Below are positions 61,760 to 64,000 of a DNA stretch of 64,000 nucleotides, piece by piece (within the stretch, counting starts at the first letter, position 1; the number at the start of each line of letters is the position of its first letter). Below the pieces are notes generated by a model, which saw only the letters and a list, made by a program, of their open reading frames with translations, was not told the origin of the DNA and ran no database searches. Made by a program: the position numbers and the translations under genes. Source of the stretch: Myxococcus stipitatus (lineage in GTDB: Bacteria > Myxococcota > Myxococcia > Myxococcales > Myxococcaceae); the NCBI RefSeq assembly GCF_038561935.1, contig NZ_CP102770.1, positions 7,254,001 to 7,318,000 of the forward strand, written 5' to 3'.

Positions 61760-63736
61760 GTGAGCTTCGACTACCTGCGCTTCGATGATGTCCTGCCCTA
61801 CCTCGCCAGTGCCTACCGGAGCAGCAAGCTGGTGCCCTTCATCGGGTCGGGGATGAGCTTGGGCGCCTGCACGGGCTGGCAAGCGTTCGTCGAGGCGTTG
61901 GTGGACGCATCTGGCGTTCCCCATGCGAAGGCCCCGGACGGTGGCGGCATGGAGAGCGCGGCGATGTACCGGCTCGCGGACAAGGCCGTGCTGGGATTGA
62001 GCGCCCTGCCCCTGGGGAAGCGAATCGAGACCTACCGCGCGGCCCTCAACGTGGGCGGCAAGGCTCCCGGCCAATGCAAGGTCCCCGCGCAGACGGAGGC
62101 GCTGGCACAGTGCTACTGGCCGCTCGTCCTGAGCACCAACTACGACGACCTCTACATCGCGAGCCGGATGCAGCAGTCAGACCCGGCGACGATGACCGCC
62201 ACGGCACGCCAGGGCTCCTCCGCGCGAGGCACGGAGAATGAAATCGCGGAGACGGACATCCCGGAGGTGCTCGGACGAAGCGTGGAGGACTGTCACAAGG
62301 TGATTCGCTCCCTGGACTCCCCGAGTCGGCCCCTTCTCTGGGCCCTCCAGGGGTTCCTCGGAGGACAGGCCAAGAAGCTCACGTCCCTCTACCGGTCGAG
62401 TGTCCTCGACAAGCCGCGACACCTCGCGCTGGCCAGCCAGGTGGTCGTCGGGCATCAGCAGTACCAACACGCCATCAACGCCCAGCCCCACTTCCGGCGC
62501 TCCTTCGCGGAGGTCTTCTCCCGACGCTCACTGCTCTTCCTGGGCTCCGGCATCCTCGAGGAGTACCTCGTCAACCTCTTCGGGGAGATTGCACACCACC
62601 ACGGCCCCGGTCCCCATCCCCACTTCGCGCTGTTCTGCAAGGAGTCCTTCGGAACCAAGAAGGAGCCGCCGGACCGCCGCTTCTTCCAGACGCGGCTGGG
62701 CATCACGCCCGTGCTCTTCGACACCTACGCGGAGCTGCCCGACCTGCTCAACCGTCTGGCGGAGGCCGTGGGCAAGCGTCCTCGTCACACACGTCCTGGG
62801 ACGACGCACCCCATCTCCTGGATGCCGGATGAGCTGGGATTCAGCCTGGTCGATGGACTCCACAAGCCGAGCCCCACCGTCGGCCCGAAGCGTGGCGGCG
62901 CCGCCAAGGTCCCTCGCAAGCTCCGGCTCCGCTATGCCTCGCTGCCCGTCCCGACGGCGAAGGAGGAGTGCGTCATCATCAGCACCGGGCGTCGCGCGAG
63001 ACTCAAGCGACCCATCCACGGACGTCAGGCCAAGGACCTGCTCGCGAGAGCCCGTGACGCCGGACTCATCAAGAGCACGTCGACGGCCCCGTGGGAGGCC
63101 TTTCGCGACGGCTCCACGCCGCCCCTGGCCTTCCGGTTCGGCCGTGCGCCCATCTTCGCCGTCGCGGCTCGCATCGACCCTCCGCCGTCGCGACTCCATC
63201 CCGACGACCCCGAGGACAGCCGGGACCTCGGCATCATCCAGGGCGCGGTGTCCGAAGCACTCCTCATGGCGGACCAGGCGGGCTTCACGCAGGTGCACCT
63301 CGGCCCGGTGGCGTCGGGGCAATACCGCCTGTGGACGCCCCTCCACCCGTTCATCCAGACGCTCGCCGGCGTGCGCCACTTCTTCACGCAGCATCCCGAC
63401 TCACGCATCCAACAGGTCGAGCTCTACGTCTTCTCTCCTGGCGTCTGGTTCCCGGTGGTCGCCGGGAAGATTCCCGTGGGGGAGATTCTCTCCTCGAGCG
63501 TGATGAAGGTCTGGGTCGACGTGAGGAGTGCCGAGGGTGACTCGGAGCTCTTCGCGGTGACGGTCGGAGGCACGGCGGCCCCGGTGACGGTGAAGACGCT
63601 CAAGGAGCTCTGCGGCCTGCCCCTGGACCGCATGGACACGGAGATCCTCCCGCGCGCGGGCAAGGTCGTCCCCTCCCGCGACGACGACCGGCTGGTCACC
63701 CCCGCATCCATCGTCGTGTTCTCGCCCCGGAAGTAG
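61760..63736 (+). CDS. SIR2-family protein with possible macro-like C-terminus
   Basis: A 658-residue protein from GTG 61760 (AAGGGG six bases upstream); longer frames overlap the reductase start and are rejected. The N-terminal domain has VPFIGSGMSLGACTGWQAFV and PLVLSTNYDDLY, the NAD-binding glycine and the N-Y-D-D segment of SIR2-type defence proteins, and FLGSGILEEYLVN in its third part. The C-terminal region about 470-640 (AVSEALLMADQAGFTQVHLG and HPFIQTLAGVRHFF) has an order of helices and strands resembling a macro domain; this is a guess. SIR2 NADases are common in phage-defence proteins. The gene is divergent from the reductase across 168 bases. Confidence 0.78.
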   Translation: MSFDYLRFDDVLPYLASAYRSSKLVPFIGSGMSLGACTGWQAFVEALVDASGVPHAKAPDGGGMESAAMYRLADKAVLGLSALPLGKRIETYRAALNVGGKAPGQCKVPAQTEALAQCYWPLVLSTNYDDLYIASRMQQSDPATMTATARQGSSARGTENEIAETDIPEVLGRSVEDCHKVIRSLDSPSRPLLWALQGFLGGQAKKLTSLYRSSVLDKPRHLALASQVVVGHQQYQHAINAQPHFRRSFAEVFSRRSLLFLGSGILEEYLVNLFGEIAHHHGPGPHPHFALFCKESFGTKKEPPDRRFFQTRLGITPVLFDTYAELPDLLNRLAEAVGKRPRHTRPGTTHPISWMPDELGFSLVDGLHKPSPTVGPKRGGAAKVPRKLRLRYASLPVPTAKEECVIISTGRRARLKRPIHGRQAKDLLARARDAGLIKSTSTAPWEAFRDGSTPPLAFRFGRAPIFAVAARIDPPPSRLHPDDPEDSRDLGIIQGAVSEALLMADQAGFTQVHLGPVASGQYRLWTPLHPFIQTLAGVRHFFTQHPDSRIQQVELYVFSPGVWFPVVAGKIPVGEILSSSVMKVWVDVRSAEGDSELFAVTVGGTAAPVTVKTLKELCGLPLDRMDTEILPRAGKVVPSRDDDRLVTPASIVVFSPRK

Positions 63737-63748
63737 GGCCCCGCGCCT

Positions 63749-64000
63749 TCAGTGCCCGGAGGCCTGGGCCAGGAAGTCGCTGGTGGAGACCACCCGGGCG
63801 TAGGCCATGCCGAGCGCCGCGAGGAACGCGGCGTGGACCTGGGGCGCGGAGGCCGTCTGACCGTTGAACTCCATGGCGCGGGCCGCACACGCATCGTGGA
63901 GCACCGTGACGGGGTAGCCCAGGTCCGCCGCCGCGCGCACCGTGGCGTCCACGCACATGAGCGTCATCATCCCCGTCACCACCAGCTGCTTCACCCCCAG
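63749..64000 (-). CDS. Isochorismatase-family hydrolase, C-terminal part
   Basis: The frame runs off the right edge; 83 residues to the stop at 63749 are seen. The segment LVVTGMMTLMCVDATVRAAA contains the catalytic cysteine of cysteine hydrolases of the isochorismatase superfamily (GxxTxxCV motif), followed by GYPVTVLHDACAARAMEF. The start and the remaining catalytic residues (Asp and Lys) lie outside. It converges with the SIR2-family gene, 12 bases apart. The substrate could be isochorismate, nicotinamide or another amide. Confidence 0.87.
   Translation of the reverse strand: MGVKQLVVTGMMTLMCVDATVRAAADLGYPVTVLHDACAARAMEFNGQTASAPQVHAAFLAALGMAYARVVSTSDFLAQASGH

Noticed and set aside
1..64000. 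CRISPR arrays, insertion sequences, rRNA or tRNA genes
   Set aside because: No regularly spaced repeats, transposase-like proteins or RNA-gene sequences were seen by reading.

Overview
The window is GC-rich DNA with strong G/C third-position bias. Its gene set fits a myxobacterium, probably of the Myxococcaceae: secreted lipoproteins with tandem-repeat modules, many one-component regulators, long regulatory-like beta-sandwich proteins and large secreted proteins of unknown function. This placement is inferred from style and gene families, because no rRNA, tRNA or other taxonomic marker is present. I found no CRISPR array, insertion sequence or phage.

Layout. 1-4361: end of a beta-propeller protein, an AraC-type regulator with an SRPBCC protein, a TPR fragment and an effector-like protein with a Cys-His-Asp domain. 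4580-8917: a tandem pair of paralogous lipoprotein serine hydrolases, each followed by nearly the same terminator hairpin. 9100-20986: an eight-gene, tightly packed or overlapping operon. It encodes a membrane-anchored TerB-N/TerB/TerB-C protein, a BrxC/BrxD-type ATPase, an Lhr-like superfamily II helicase, a membrane zinc-finger protein, then a His-Xaa-Ser (Hxs) peptide-maturation set: HxsA with five perfect HXS triplets, HxsD, and the radical SAM enzymes HxsB and HxsC. 21092-39195: accessory and housekeeping genes (lipocalin-like protein, DUF2306 membrane protein, coiled-coil secreted protein, 1012-residue regulatory-like repeat protein, two AraC regulators, GNAT, an unrecognised 684-residue protein, ferritin-like and fibronectin III lipoproteins, a HExxH protein, a GT4-GT2 fusion). 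39205-41762: a LuxR-type regulator and two small exported or membrane-anchored proteins, in less G/C-biased DNA. 41991-49702: an SDR enzyme, a decayed lipoprotein gene, a PHP-like secreted protein, an O-methyltransferase-like protein, a DUF2892 protein coupled to an ECF sigma factor, a sirtuin and a 5'-truncated repeat gene.

49738-57083 is a second cassette that looks like genome defence: an unknown protein, a PLD-type nuclease, a 1179-residue SNF2/HepA-like helicase and a small chaperone-like protein, all with overlapping ends. It is followed by a 1095-residue effector-like protein whose N-terminal Cys-His-Asp domain matches that of the protein at 2472-4361. The window closes with an NAD(P)-dependent reductase, a SIR2-domain protein with a possible macro-like C-terminus, and part of an isochorismatase-family hydrolase.

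The main candidates for new biology are the TerB/ATPase/helicase operon joined to a complete Hxs set, the PLD/SNF2 cassette, and the shared Cys-His-Asp domain on two otherwise unrelated large proteins.
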